A stretch of 45,034 nt of DNA from Candidatus Gastranaerophilales bacterium (lineage in GTDB: Bacteria > Cyanobacteriota > Vampirovibrionia > Gastranaerophilales > Gastranaerophilaceae). The translations under genes and the position numbers were made by a program. Where the stretch lies: positions 1-45,034 of the forward strand of contig CALUYU010000012.1 of NCBI GenBank assembly GCA_944325075.1, written 5' to 3'. The notes under the pieces are model-generated. The model was not told the origin of the DNA, ran no database searches, and worked only from the letters and a program-made list of their open reading frames with translations. Of the stretch, positions 31,996-41,046 are shown piece by piece; position 1 is the first letter of the stretch; every line of letters begins with the position of its first letter.

Positions 31996-33090
31996 ATGCT
32001 TAGAACAGGAATAGTTGGACTTCCCAATGTAGGGAAATCAACTTTATTTAATGCACTTACCAGCGCAAAAAATGCCCAAAGTGCAAATTACCCTTTTTGT
32101 ACAATTGAACCAAATGTCGGGGTTGTTAATGTGCCGGATGAACGATTAGAGGTTCTTGCAAAATTATGTAAAACTGAACAAATAATCCCGACAGCTATAG
32201 AATTTGTCGATATAGCCGGACTTGTTAAAGGTGCGAGTAAAGGTGAAGGTCTTGGCAACCAGTTTTTACACAACATAAGAGAAGTTGACGCTATTATCCA
32301 CGTTGTAAGATGTTTTGATGACCCTAATACCATTCACGTATCAGGAAAAGTCAATCCGCTTGATGATATTGATACCATTAACACAGAACTTGCCTTGGCT
32401 GATATTGCCTCTGTTGAAAAACGAGAAGCAAGAATTGCCAAACAGGTAAAGGCCGGGGATAAAGAAGCTGTTCTTGAAGCCGGAGTATTGCATACTTTAA
32501 AAGATCTTTTAGACAAAGGTATCTTTATAAATATAAAAGATATATTCAGTGAGGATGAAGTTCCATATGTAAAACAACTTAATCTAATGTCAACAAAACC
32601 GGTTATTTATGCTGCAAATGTATCAGAGTTTGATCTGAAAGATGGTAATAAATACACAAAACTCGTAGAAAATTATGCACAGGAACACAATGCCGAAATG
32701 GTAATAATTTCTGCAAAAATCGAAGAAGAACTTTGCGAGCTTGGAACAGAGGCTCTTGCATACCTAAAAGAACTTGGAATTGATGACAGCGGTATTAACC
32801 GTATGATAAGAAGTGTATATCATCTGCTAGACCTGAGAACATTTATCACTGCTGGGGAAAAAGAAGTTCATGCCTGGACAATCCCGGCCGGCGCCAAGGC
32901 TCCGCAAGCAGCAGGTGTTATACACACAGATTTTGAAAAAGGTTTTATACGTGCAGAAATTACGCCTTATGATGAATTTGTGAAATATGGTTCATATGCG
33001 GCTTGCAAAGAAAAAGGTGTTACACGCCTTGAAGGGAAAGACTATATTATCCAGGATGGAGACTTGGTTCATTTTAGATTTGCAGTTTAA
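31996..33090 (+). CDS. ychF: Redox-regulated ATPase/GTPase YchF (Obg family)
   Basis: YchF/OLA1 proteins bind ATP, interact with ribosomes and are linked to stress responses. The G1 motif GLPNVGKS (8-15) is followed by FNALTSAKNAQSANYPFCTIEPNVG, G3 DIAGLVKGASKGEGLGNQFL, a coiled-coil insert, and a C-terminal TGS domain (about 275-364, with TAGEKEVHAWTIPAGAKAPQAAG and HTDFEKGFIRAEI). The length of 364 residues is standard. It is transcribed alone, with a strong bidirectional terminator after it. Confidence 0.95.
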   Translation: MLRTGIVGLPNVGKSTLFNALTSAKNAQSANYPFCTIEPNVGVVNVPDERLEVLAKLCKTEQIIPTAIEFVDIAGLVKGASKGEGLGNQFLHNIREVDAIIHVVRCFDDPNTIHVSGKVNPLDDIDTINTELALADIASVEKREARIAKQVKAGDKEAVLEAGVLHTLKDLLDKGIFINIKDIFSEDEVPYVKQLNLMSTKPVIYAANVSEFDLKDGNKYTKLVENYAQEHNAEMVIISAKIEEELCELGTEALAYLKELGIDDSGINRMIRSVYHLLDLRTFITAGEKEVHAWTIPAGAKAPQAAGVIHTDFEKGFIRAEITPYDEFVKYGSYAACKEKGVTRLEGKDYIIQDGDLVHFRFAV

Positions 33091-33121
33091 AAAATTAAAT
33101 TGTTTAGAAGAAATAAACACA

Positions 33122-33150
33122 AAAAAGCCGGTTTTGAAAACCGGCTTTTT
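33122..33150. terminator. Bidirectional terminator between ychF and pilT
   Basis: Perfect palindrome with arms AAAAAGCCGGTTTT and AAAACCGGCTTTTT around one G. It lies between the convergent stops at 33090 and 33174. Confidence 0.92.
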
Positions 33151-33173
33151 GCATTGTATAAAAGAATATTAGT

Positions 33174-34247
33174 TTAACGTTGAGCAAGCATACGCTTCAA
33201 CTCATCAGGTTTAGATGTTTTAGAAAGCGCATCTTCTAATGTGATAACTTTTTGTTTATACAAGTTAGCCAGCGCCATTTCTAAAGTCTGCATACCAAGT
33301 CCCTGGTTCATTTGAATAGTAGAATAAATCTGAGCAGCTTTGGACTCACGTATCAGGTTAGAAATAGCAGGAGTTACAAGCATGATTTCCTGAGCCATTA
33401 CACGACCTTTTTTAGAACCATCCGGCTGAAGTTTAGGCAACAGAGTTTGTGCAAAAACTGCAACAAGCGAGTTTGCAAGCTGAACACGAATTTGCTGCTG
33501 CTGTCCTTCCGGGAATACGTCAATAATACGGTCAACAGTTTGTGACGCTGAAGAGGTGTGCAAAGTTCCGAAAACCAAGTGACCGGTTTCAGCCGCTGTA
33601 AGCGCAAGTGCGATAGTTTCATGGTCACGCATCTCACCTACCAGAATAATATCAGGGTCTTCACGGAGAGCAGATTTAAGAGCATTTGCAAATGATCTTG
33701 TATCCATTCCCAACTCACGCTGGTGAATAATACTGGATTTTGAGGTATGCACAAATTCTATAGGGTCCTCAATTGTAAGAATATGCTCAGCACGTGTAGA
33801 ATTTATATAGTCAATCATTGCTGCAAGGGTAGTAGATTTACCTGAACCTGTAGGCCCGGTAACCAATATCAGACCTCTTGGTTTTTCTGCGGTTGAACGA
33901 ACTATCTCAGGAAGACCAAGTTGATCAAATGACGGAACTGTAGATGTAATCGTTCTGAATGCCGCTGCGTAATTTCCTTTATCCTTGTAAAAGTTCACCC
34001 TGAAACGGCTCAGGCCTTCAATACCATATGAAAAGTCCAATTCCCAATCTTGTTCTAATCTTCTTCTTTGCTCATTTGAAAGCATAGGGAAAAGCAAGTT
34101 TTCAACCTGATCAGGAGATAAAGGCGGATAATCCATTCTTTTTAATTTACCGTCTACACGCATACAAGGCGGCAATGCACTCGAGATATGCAAGTCGCTG
34201 CCGTTATTCTCAACAAGTTTTTCTAAAAGTTCTTCTATTGCAACCAT
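33174..34247 (-). CDS. pilT: Type IV pilus retraction ATPase PilT
   Basis: PilT powers type IV pilus retraction for twitching and DNA uptake. The Walker A GPTGSGKST is at 131-139, the Asp box and Walker B in LREDPDIILVGEMRD, and the His box in TGHLVFGTLHTSSA. The N-terminal PAS-like domain begins LLEKLVENNGSDLHISS. The AIRNLIRE-type C-terminal motif is represented by AISNLIRES. At 357 residues it is normal. It follows an 82-codon gene by 14 nt. Its presence supports that the four pilin-like proteins of this window are used by a type IV pilus or related machine. Confidence 0.95.
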   Translation of the reverse strand: MVAIEELLEKLVENNGSDLHISSALPPCMRVDGKLKRMDYPPLSPDQVENLLFPMLSNEQRRRLEQDWELDFSYGIEGLSRFRVNFYKDKGNYAAAFRTITSTVPSFDQLGLPEIVRSTAEKPRGLILVTGPTGSGKSTTLAAMIDYINSTRAEHILTIEDPIEFVHTSKSSIIHQRELGMDTRSFANALKSALREDPDIILVGEMRDHETIALALTAAETGHLVFGTLHTSSASQTVDRIIDVFPEGQQQQIRVQLANSLVAVFAQTLLPKLQPDGSKKGRVMAQEIMLVTPAISNLIRESKAAQIYSTIQMNQGLGMQTLEMALANLYKQKVITLEDALSKTSKPDELKRMLAQR

Positions 34248-34261
34248 TATACCCTCTCATT

Positions 34262-34510
34262 CTATTCTGTAAAATTCATCATATTATTATCATTCATTGC
34301 GAGTTCTATTAAATTATAAGTCATATATGCCCCTAATGCAACTGCTTTAGGATCAAGTTTTGACTTATTTGCAGCCTCAATTATTGCAGTGTTAATTTCT
34401 GGATTTTCATCCTTTATATAATGTATCATTTTTTTGCGCCAGGCAGGCATATCCTTGAAGATTTCTGCAAACGCACTCAAAGCTATCTCTTCACTAATAA
34501 CAGGCAGCAT
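34262..34510 (-). CDS. Small hypothetical protein upstream of pilT
   Basis: The frame starts at ATG 34510 with AAGGA 7 nt before it and encodes 82 residues (MLPVISEEIALSAFAEIFKD...). It is predicted mostly helical (WRKKMIHYIKDENPEINTAIIEAANKS) with a mildly hydrophobic stretch near the end (AVALGAYMTYNLIELAM). I do not recognise the family. The 14-nt gap to pilT suggests co-transcription, so a role related to pilus function or cell polarity is possible but unproven. Confidence 0.6.
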   Translation of the reverse strand: MLPVISEEIALSAFAEIFKDMPAWRKKMIHYIKDENPEINTAIIEAANKSKLDPKAVALGAYMTYNLIELAMNDNNMMNFTE

Positions 34511-34612
34511 TTTCAATTCCTTATATATTTATTCTACAACAATTATACGATAAATTTAAGTATTCAGCAACCACATAAAAAAATAATCATTTGTTTGAAG
34601 TATAATTGGATT

Positions 34613-35719
34613 ATGAGGCTTATTAATCATAAACTGATAAACTACAGAAACTGTAAAAATTTAGAACTGGATTTTAACCATGACAAAATTCTAATTATCG
34701 GAAAAAACGCTCAGGGGAAAACCAATATTCTAGAAAGCATTTATTTTTTATCTACACTAAAAAGCCCAAGAATATCTAATAACCTTGAACTTATAAATTT
34801 TGAAAATAATAAAGTTGAAATTAGTTCAGATATTATAAAAGCCAACACAGATATTTCACTTGATTTTTCTTATTCTCGCGAAAAAAATCGTGAACTTAAA
34901 ATAAATAAAGTAAAAACCACCCCTAAAAATTTCAAAAGCGTATTAAAGACAGTATTGTTTTCGACCTCAGATTTGCTGCTGCTGAGAGGAAACCCTTCAG
35001 ACAGAAGGGACTGGCTTGATAGAGCAATTTCACAGATTTACCCGGCGTATGATGAAAGGCTTTCAAAATATGAAAAAATAAAGATTCAAAAAAACAACTG
35101 CCTGAAAGATTACCTAAAAACCGGACAGCTTAACGAAACTCTTCTTGATGTTTTTAATGAACAACTTGTTATAACAGGCAGCAATATTATCTACTTACGC
35201 AAAAAATTCCTAAAGGAAATTGAAAAAATTGCAAAAGAAAAACATCGAATAATCAGTGAAACCGAAAATCTTAAACTTGAATACGACTGCTCTTTTCTTA
35301 ACGGGGAAGAAGAACTTGATGAGATTGTTGAAAGATTTAAAAATTCAATAATAGAAAAAAGAAACGAGGAAATGCGACGCGGTCAATCCTGCACAGGCCC
35401 GCACAGAGACGATATTGTGTTTTACATAAATGACAGTGAAGCAACTAAATATGCCTCCCAGGGGCAGCAGAGAACAGTTGTACTTGCATTAAAGTTATCG
35501 GAATTAAATATCATAACAGATAAAACCGGAGAAGCCCCTATTTTACTTTTAGATGATGTGCTGGCTGAACTTGATGATATAAGGCAAAACTATCTTTTAA
35601 AATCTATAAATCCTGATACACAAACGATTATAACATCTGTAGACACCGTTCTTTTTGAAGATGAATTTTTAAAAGGTGTAAAAATACTTAACATTGAAAA
35701 CGGCACAATTAAAGAATAA
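34613..35719 (+). CDS. recF: DNA replication and repair protein RecF
   Basis: RecF is an SMC-like ATPase that helps load RecA at gaps. The Walker A motif GKNAQGKTN is at about 30-38, after MRLINHKLINYRNCKNLELDF, the classic RecF start. SCTGPHRDDI and YASQGQQRTVVLALKLSE hold the signature region, and APILLLDDVLAELDD is Walker B. The start at 34613 gives 368 residues, matching the family. The frame is open about 64 codons further upstream without family similarity. TATAAT ends 6 nt before this ATG, and no Shine-Dalgarno is seen, so the mRNA may be leaderless. Confidence 0.92.
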   Translation: MRLINHKLINYRNCKNLELDFNHDKILIIGKNAQGKTNILESIYFLSTLKSPRISNNLELINFENNKVEISSDIIKANTDISLDFSYSREKNRELKINKVKTTPKNFKSVLKTVLFSTSDLLLLRGNPSDRRDWLDRAISQIYPAYDERLSKYEKIKIQKNNCLKDYLKTGQLNETLLDVFNEQLVITGSNIIYLRKKFLKEIEKIAKEKHRIISETENLKLEYDCSFLNGEEELDEIVERFKNSIIEKRNEEMRRGQSCTGPHRDDIVFYINDSEATKYASQGQQRTVVLALKLSELNIITDKTGEAPILLLDDVLAELDDIRQNYLLKSINPDTQTIITSVDTVLFEDEFLKGVKILNIENGTIKE

Positions 35720-35723
35720 GAAC

Positions 35724-36071
35724 TTAAAAATAAATATTTTTCATATGTTCAATCTTTAAAACAGGTTTATGCGTTATACCTATCACGTCAATCTGATAGT
35801 TTTTAATTTTATTTTCAGCAAGATAAAATTGAATTCCCTTTCTAATGTTATCGTACTTTGTTTTTGTTATAGCTTCAAAAGGTGTGCCGTATAAGTTTGT
35901 CCTTCTTGTTTTAACTTCAACAAACACCGTTTTATTTTTTATCTTTGCAATTATGTCAATCTCGCAATACTTTGAAAAATGCACATTACGGGCAATTATT
36001 TCATAGCCGTTTTTTTCCAAATATTTGCAGGCAAGATCTTCTCCTGCATTACCTAATGTTTTGTTACTCAT
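35724..36071 (-). CDS. yraN: YraN family protein (UPF0102), predicted nuclease-like
   Basis: The family fold is that of Holliday-junction resolvase/restriction-enzyme-like nucleases of unclear role. The motifs LGNAGEDLACKYLEKNGYEI, EIDIIAKIKNKTVFVEVKTRR and the length of 115 residues are typical; the core residues E (in GED), D (in EIDII) and E-x-K (in VEVK) are present. It is encoded 11 nt after queF and converges with recF (4-bp gap), so it belongs to a queF-yraN leftward operon. Confidence 0.9.
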   Translation of the reverse strand: MSNKTLGNAGEDLACKYLEKNGYEIIARNVHFSKYCEIDIIAKIKNKTVFVEVKTRRTNLYGTPFEAITKTKYDNIRKGIQFYLAENKIKNYQIDVIGITHKPVLKIEHMKNIYF

Positions 36072-36082
36072 AAATCTTCAGC

Positions 36083-36982
36083 CTATTGCTTAATGCCGCT
36101 TCTAGCAAATTTATTGACATCTAATAATGTCAACACATCATGTACCGGACAATTCCTGCTCCAGCGGGAAGGAGAAATATCTATTCCGCCGCGTCTTGTA
36201 TAAAGTGCACATACAAAAAGCCGATCATCCTTATCCAAAATATCATACAGCCTTTTATATATCATCTCACAACACTCCTCATGAAAATGAAATTCAGATC
36301 GGAAAGAACTCAGATATTTAACCAAACTTCCTTCATCTATATGTTTTAACGATTTGTAATAAATATAAACATCTCCAAAATCCGGCTGGTGAGTTACTCT
36401 GCAATTTGAGCGTAAAGAATCAAACATCAAATAATATTCTTCTATTTTATCTTTTTCCTCTGTTTCCAACAGTCCAGGGGCTTCCTTAAAGCTTTCAACG
36501 CGTAAAGAATTTTCATCGATATAGTCCATTATATTTCTGAAACCGGCAAATATATCAATTCTTTTCGCATCCGGCTCTATAAAATTAACATCTACCTCAG
36601 TTTCAAGCTTTTCCGACAAATCTTTTTTTATAAGTCCCTTGCAAATTTCAAGACATTCAGAGATATTTTTCCCGAATCTTGTCATATTGAAAGAATTTAA
36701 ATACAATTTTAATGACTTTGACTCAACAATATAATTACTCTCACAATTATACTTCATTTTCATTAGCCTTGTAATCGGAATACCGTTATCAGTCATAGTG
36801 GAAAATTCATACGCTTGCCACACATCCCACCCTGTAAACGGCAAATTTTTATTATCTAAATTATACTGCTTACGGTTATCCTCACGTGGAATCGCAACAA
36901 GCAAAGACGGATCATATAAATTACTTCCGCTAACTTTTTTCCCTAAAAACCTTCCGGCTATCTTATCTGTATTATCAATCAT
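36083..36982 (-). CDS. queF: NADPH-dependent 7-cyano-7-deazaguanine reductase (QueF, long form)
   Basis: QueF reduces preQ0 to preQ1 in queuosine tRNA modification. At 299 residues this is the bimodular long type. The QueF motif lies in ITRLMKMKYNCESNYIVESKSLKLYLNSFNM (substrate-binding E and the NADPH-binding region), and the catalytic Cys in SNCRVTHQPDFGDVYI. FHEECCEMIY and YTRRGGIDISPSRWS are further family stretches. The start has GGAG at good spacing. No other queuosine gene is adjacent; preQ0 supply must come from elsewhere. Confidence 0.93.
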   Translation of the reverse strand: MIDNTDKIAGRFLGKKVSGSNLYDPSLLVAIPREDNRKQYNLDNKNLPFTGWDVWQAYEFSTMTDNGIPITRLMKMKYNCESNYIVESKSLKLYLNSFNMTRFGKNISECLEICKGLIKKDLSEKLETEVDVNFIEPDAKRIDIFAGFRNIMDYIDENSLRVESFKEAPGLLETEEKDKIEEYYLMFDSLRSNCRVTHQPDFGDVYIYYKSLKHIDEGSLVKYLSSFRSEFHFHEECCEMIYKRLYDILDKDDRLFVCALYTRRGGIDISPSRWSRNCPVHDVLTLLDVNKFARSGIKQ

Positions 36983-37016
36983 TATTACTCCGCTGTTTCA
37001 AAATCTATAATATCAC

Positions 37017-37052
37017 AAAAAGAGGTTCGTATCCAATATACAAACCTCTTTT
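37017..37052 (-). terminator. Terminator of the symporter gene
   Basis: Arms AAAAAGAGGTT and AACCTCTTTT over a partly paired loop (GTAT/ATAC), immediately after the symporter stop and ahead of queF. Confidence 0.8.
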
Positions 37053-37075
37053 GTTTTTTATTACTTTAAATTAAT

Positions 37076-38407
37076 TTATGCTATATCTTCATAAGCTTCC
37101 GGATTATTAAATAAATCATAGTTTATTTCATTCTCGTTATCAGCAATTGCTGCAACAACCACAGCATCGGAAGTAACATTAACCAACGTTCTCATCATAT
37201 CTGTAAGCCTTTCTATCGTGAACAAGAATGCGAACCCTGCAACAAGTTGTTCAGGACTCAATCCCATACCATTAAGAATTAATGCAATAGTAATAAGTCC
37301 GGCTCCTGAAATACCTGCACTGGTACTTGAGGCTATAATTGCAAGCAATCCTATCTGAATTAACAAAAACGGAGTAAGCGGTACACCGTAAGCCTGAGCG
37401 AGGAAAATAACCGCAACAACCTGCAAAAGAGCTGTACCATCCATATTTAATGTTGCGCCAAGAGGAAGAACAAAACTTGAAATTTTATGTGAAATTCCAC
37501 GTTTCTCACAGCACGCGATAGTTAACGGCAGTGTTGCAGAAGAACTTGCGGTTCCAAATGCAACCATCATAGCCTCTGTTACTGCCGAATAAAGCATCCA
37601 TATTGAAACTTTTGAGAAACATTTTAAGAACAGAGGATAAACAACAAACATCTGTATAAAAAATCCCAAAGCCAAAACAAACAAATATTTCGAAATACTT
37701 GAGAATATTTCCATCCCGAAACTGGATACAGCAGAGGCCGTCAAAGCAAATACACCAGGAGCAGCCAGGAACATAATCCAGTCAGTAATCTTCATCGTTG
37801 CAGCGAAAATTGATTCAAAAAATGAAACAATTGGTCTGTTTACATCTCCAACCTTAGTTAATGCAACAGCAAGAATTAAACAAAATACTATGATTGCAAC
37901 CATATTTCCGTTTGCAAGAGCATTAAGCGGGTTACTTGGAATAAAATCAAGAAACATAGACAATATATGTCCCTGCTGCTGACTCATTGCAGTTGCAACA
38001 GACGCCTGAACCTCACTTGCAGTATTTGCCGCAATATAATGGGCAGCTCCAAGTCCCGGTTTAAATACCAACGCAAGCACTGTACCAATTACAACAGCAG
38101 CAACAGTAATTATACCGTAATACAATATCATTTTGGTTCCGAATTTACCAAGCTGTTTGTTGTCACCAATACTTGTAATCCCGATTATAATTGCCGAAAC
38201 TACCAATGGTATAACTACCATTTGAATTAATCTTATAAATACCTGACCGATAAAAGATAAAAGAGTCGAAATCAGAGGGAAATCGTGGGAATGCAAAAAC
38301 ACTCCGACAATTACACCGGCTATAATACCGAAAAATATATGCCAGTTACGTTTCAAACCCAATCCAAGGGCAATAAGTATCTGCATTTGAATTTTTGAAT
38401 CTTTCAT
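37076..38407 (-). CDS. Dicarboxylate/amino acid:cation symporter (DAACS family)
   Basis: Sodium- or proton-coupled uptake of glutamate, aspartate or C4-dicarboxylates is the family role. Eight hydrophobic helices and two re-entrant loops can be placed. The diagnostic substrate-binding stretch LGATLNMDGTALLQVVAVIF (NMDGT) is present. The serine-rich loop is FGTASSSATLPLTI, and the last loop reads TVERLTD-like FTIERLTDMMRTLVNVTSDA. Length 443 residues. It could be GltP, DctA or a serine/threonine transporter; with serine dehydratase nearby I leave the substrate open. RBS AAGAGGT. Confidence 0.9.
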   Translation of the reverse strand: MKDSKIQMQILIALGLGLKRNWHIFFGIIAGVIVGVFLHSHDFPLISTLLSFIGQVFIRLIQMVVIPLVVSAIIIGITSIGDNKQLGKFGTKMILYYGIITVAAVVIGTVLALVFKPGLGAAHYIAANTASEVQASVATAMSQQQGHILSMFLDFIPSNPLNALANGNMVAIIVFCLILAVALTKVGDVNRPIVSFFESIFAATMKITDWIMFLAAPGVFALTASAVSSFGMEIFSSISKYLFVLALGFFIQMFVVYPLFLKCFSKVSIWMLYSAVTEAMMVAFGTASSSATLPLTIACCEKRGISHKISSFVLPLGATLNMDGTALLQVVAVIFLAQAYGVPLTPFLLIQIGLLAIIASSTSAGISGAGLITIALILNGMGLSPEQLVAGFAFLFTIERLTDMMRTLVNVTSDAVVVAAIADNENEINYDLFNNPEAYEDIA

Positions 38408-38532
38408 CTCTTATGACCTCTTAATTCTATAATTATATTTGACTTGACTATTATATAACATCCATCGGCAAATTTCAAACAAAAAGACTTAAAATCCGGA
38501 AAAAATCAGTTAAAAAAATGAAAGAATACTAA

Positions 38533-39099
38533 CTATTTTTTATAAACAGGTTTATAAACTCTCATGATTTCTGCAATATCGTCTTTTGTAATATTTGTAT
38601 TTTTAAATTCATCAGAATAGAACATAACTGAATTTTCAGACTTAACAGGATCAAGACCAAGAGCTTCTCCTACAGCACGCAGAGCAATTGCATATAATTT
38701 ATTTTCCGGAATCGGATTTCCATCAGAATCTTTTAAGGCTATGAGAATTCCCATTCTTGAATAATAACGGGAATTAGAATACAAATTTGTATCCCATGAC
38801 ATAGAAAACCTTGGGTTAATCTTATATGCTTTATTCTCTGGAAGGCTATCCACAAATCCGACATTAATATTTGAAATCGCTGCCAGGTTTTTGGAATTAC
38901 GATATAAAAATCTTACAGTACCTTTAGACGCTGATTGCCAAGCCTTAAATGCTCCGGTTACAGTATCGCTTTCTTCCTGTTTTGGAAGATAGACGCTTAC
39001 GGGCATATTAAACCATCTTGGTATACTATATGCATACACTGAACCGGCAAACATTAAAAATGAAATTAAAAATAATAATAACTTTTTTCCCATATTCAT
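38533..39099 (-). CDS. Secreted matrixin-like protein with degenerate zinc site
   Basis: The N-terminus (LLLFLISFLMFAGSVYAYS) is a signal peptide with cleavage near residue 23. The body resembles matrixin/M10-type peptidases (PVSVYLP, VTGAFKAWQSASKGTVRF, INVGFVDSLPENKA). At the place of HExxHxxGxxH it reads RAVGEALGLDP (141-151). Both first His, the Glu and the last His are changed (R141, A142, E145, P151), while G148 and the NSVMFYS after it, the usual Met-turn region, remain. It is probably an inactive protease-fold protein, maybe a binding or structural protein. 188 residues; it lies downstream of the ftsL-like gene. Confidence 0.6.
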   Translation of the reverse strand: MNMGKKLLLFLISFLMFAGSVYAYSIPRWFNMPVSVYLPKQEESDTVTGAFKAWQSASKGTVRFLYRNSKNLAAISNINVGFVDSLPENKAYKINPRFSMSWDTNLYSNSRYYSRMGILIALKDSDGNPIPENKLYAIALRAVGEALGLDPVKSENSVMFYSDEFKNTNITKDDIAEIMRVYKPVYKK

Positions 39100-39154
39100 A
39101 TTAAAACACGATCACCTATTTTTTTGCTATATTATACCAAATTGTTAACAAATA

Positions 39155-39613
39155 TTAATAACCTATTGCCCAATCTACAGTACTTGTCAAATTCTTTTTA
39201 CTCTCAGAATATGCAGCAGAAGCAACAGCCGGAACTTCTATAACTTTAGCAGCCTTTTGAAGTATATTTTGCTGAGCCATTTTACTGTCAACATTATTAA
39301 AGGATTTTAATTTATCCAAAGTATTCTGCAATTCGGCGTTTTCGTCATTTAAGCTGGTTACCTGACGGGAAAGTGTATTTAAAGTAATTTCGTTAGACAT
39401 TTCAAGGTAATAACTGATAAAAGCAGCTATAACAAAAAAAGTAAGTATTGCGCATAACGTCATATTTAACTTCCTTATAGCCATTTCTTTTAACAGATTC
39501 TCCTTATAAAAATAACCTTCTATAACCGGTGACTGGGTTATAGGATTTTGCACTAAATCCTGATTTTTATAATTGTAATAGTCTTCTCTTACTCTAGCTC
39601 TAGCAGTATTCAA
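39155..39613 (-). CDS. ftsL: FtsL-like bitopic cell division protein
   Basis: The layout is a cytoplasmic stretch of about 48 residues, one membrane segment (LNMTLCAILTFFVIAAFISYYL, about 48-69), then a coiled-coil region (LNTLSRQVTSLNDENAELQNTLDKLK) in the periplasm and a short tail, the standard FtsL form. It follows rsmH with a 42-bp gap, the conserved position of ftsL in dcw clusters. The sequence itself diverges, as is normal for FtsL. The start appears to be TTG with GGGGAAG at 5 nt. The next dcw genes (penicillin-binding protein, murE) do not follow here; the matrixin-like gene does. Confidence 0.6.
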   Translation of the reverse strand: MNTARARVREDYYNYKNQDLVQNPITQSPVIEGYFYKENLLKEMAIRKLNMTLCAILTFFVIAAFISYYLEMSNEITLNTLSRQVTSLNDENAELQNTLDKLKSFNNVDSKMAQQNILQKAAKVIEVPAVASAAYSESKKNLTSTVDWAIGY

Positions 39614-39655
39614 TTTTACTTCCCCAATTATCTGACATCTCTCCCTGAAAGTGCT

Positions 39656-40588
39656 TTAATTAATACATCTGGCGACTCTCAGTTTTGCGCTGCGTGATGG
39701 CGGATTTTCCCTTATCTCCTGTTCCGACGCCATCAGAGGCTTTTTATTTACTAATTCCAATCTCGGTGGCGGGCATGTACAAATCATTTGATTTGCGCTG
39801 CAATGGCATCTCTGAGAATGGTATTTGAATAAGTGTTTCACAATCCGGTCTTCCAGTGAATGAAAACTTATTACACTTATTATAGCACCAACCGCTAACA
39901 AATCCAACACATCATTCAATGTATTTTTTACATTTGTTAACTCTTGATTAACCTCAATCCGAATTGCCTGAAACACACGTGTTGCAGGGTGAATAGAGGA
40001 TTTTACCCTTGGAGTGCAGTTCACTATCAAATCAGCTAATTCCTGCGTTGTTTCAATATTTTTAAGCTTTCTTACCTCAACAATTTTCTTTGCAATACGT
40101 TTAGAAAATCTTTCTTCTCCGTATTCTGAAAAAATCCTTATCAGATCGGCTTCTGAATAAGTATTTACAACATCCCGGGCTGTGAAGTCAGAATCTTGAT
40201 TAAAACGCATATCCAAAGGAGCATCTTTTGAAAAAGAAAACCCCCTTTCGCATTTTGTGAGCTGATGATAAGACGCACCAAGGTCAAAAAGGACCCCGCC
40301 CGTTATCTTTTCAATTCCTAAAGAATGTAAATTTTTCTTAATATTTGTATACGAATCTTTTATTATTGTTAAGTTTTTGTAACCTTGCAGCCGTTTTTTT
40401 GATGCTTCAATAGCGTCATTATCAACATCAAACGCTATTAAATGCCCGTCCGGCTGAATATTTTTTAGAATTAATTCGCTATGACCGCCGCCTCCAAGCG
40501 TACAATCCACATATATTAAACCATTTTTACACTCAAGAGCCTCAACAGCTTCATTTTTCATCACCGTATAGTGTTTAAAATCTTCCAT
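39656..40588 (-). CDS. rsmH: 16S rRNA (cytosine1402-N4)-methyltransferase RsmH
   Basis: RsmH methylates C1402 of 16S rRNA. The motif YVDCTLGGGGHSELIL (about 26-41) is the SAM-binding signature, with LFDLGASYHQLTKCERGFSF, IHPATRVFQAIRIEVNQEL and ISVISFHSLEDRIVKHLFK as further family blocks. A Cys-rich stretch (CHCSANQMICTCPPPRLEL) precedes the end PPSRSAKLRVAR, which is also conserved. Length 310 residues. It is followed by the FtsL-like gene. Confidence 0.95.
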   Translation of the reverse strand: MEDFKHYTVMKNEAVEALECKNGLIYVDCTLGGGGHSELILKNIQPDGHLIAFDVDNDAIEASKKRLQGYKNLTIIKDSYTNIKKNLHSLGIEKITGGVLFDLGASYHQLTKCERGFSFSKDAPLDMRFNQDSDFTARDVVNTYSEADLIRIFSEYGEERFSKRIAKKIVEVRKLKNIETTQELADLIVNCTPRVKSSIHPATRVFQAIRIEVNQELTNVKNTLNDVLDLLAVGAIISVISFHSLEDRIVKHLFKYHSQRCHCSANQMICTCPPPRLELVNKKPLMASEQEIRENPPSRSAKLRVARCIN

Positions 40589-40642
40589 ATGAAAATTTTA
40601 ACACGGACATACAGGATGCGTCTTAAATTTTACAGATTATTA

Positions 40643-40879
40643 CTAAGCGTTTACAAGTCCTGCAAGACCTTTGGTATCGAGGATTTCCAAAAATTTCGCA
40701 TAGGTGTATACAACTGAATGTTCCTGGTCCGCAGCATCTGATATTTCAATAAACTGATCAGGAATACTGTCCTTAGCCATAGACTCATGCAATGCAGAAA
40801 GTTCTTCAGATGACATTCTGTTATTTACGTTAATGTCATTGAGAAAATACAAGTCTGAAAATTCAAATTCTTTATTCAT
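40643..40879 (-). CDS. Small acidic hypothetical protein
   Basis: 78 residues from ATG 40879 with strong RBS AAAGGAG. The peptide is acidic (EFEFSDLYFLNDINVNNRMSSEELSALHESM; ISDAADQEH) with no membrane segment. I do not recognise it. It lies between gcvPA and rsmH on the same strand, with gaps of 167 and 54 bp. A palindrome TTTACGG-N8-CCGTAAA (40930-40951) is just upstream and may be an operator. Confidence 0.55.
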   Translation of the reverse strand: MNKEFEFSDLYFLNDINVNNRMSSEELSALHESMAKDSIPDQFIEISDAADQEHSVVYTYAKFLEILDTKGLAGLVNA

Positions 40880-40929
40880 ACTATTTACTCCTTTAACACC
40901 GGGGATTGGTGTATACTTATATATAATGA

Positions 40930-40951
40930 TTTACGGTTGATTGTCCGTAAA
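40930..40951. promoter_or_regulatory. Inverted repeat TTTACGG-N8-CCGTAAA
   Basis: Perfect 7-bp arms with an 8-bp spacer upstream of the 78-residue gene. It looks like a dimeric repressor site or a small hairpin. Confidence 0.4.
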
Positions 40952-41046
40952 CTTTAAAATACAATTAAAAAACTTAACATTCCGTTACAATAATTCCAAT
41001 AAATAGTTTGGCAATAAAGATTTTTGCTCAAGACATTTAACTAAAA

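Noticed and set aside
34421-34612. Long N-terminal extension of recF
   Set aside because: It has no family similarity, and recF proteins start as at 34613; the upstream open frame overlaps the antisense small gene.
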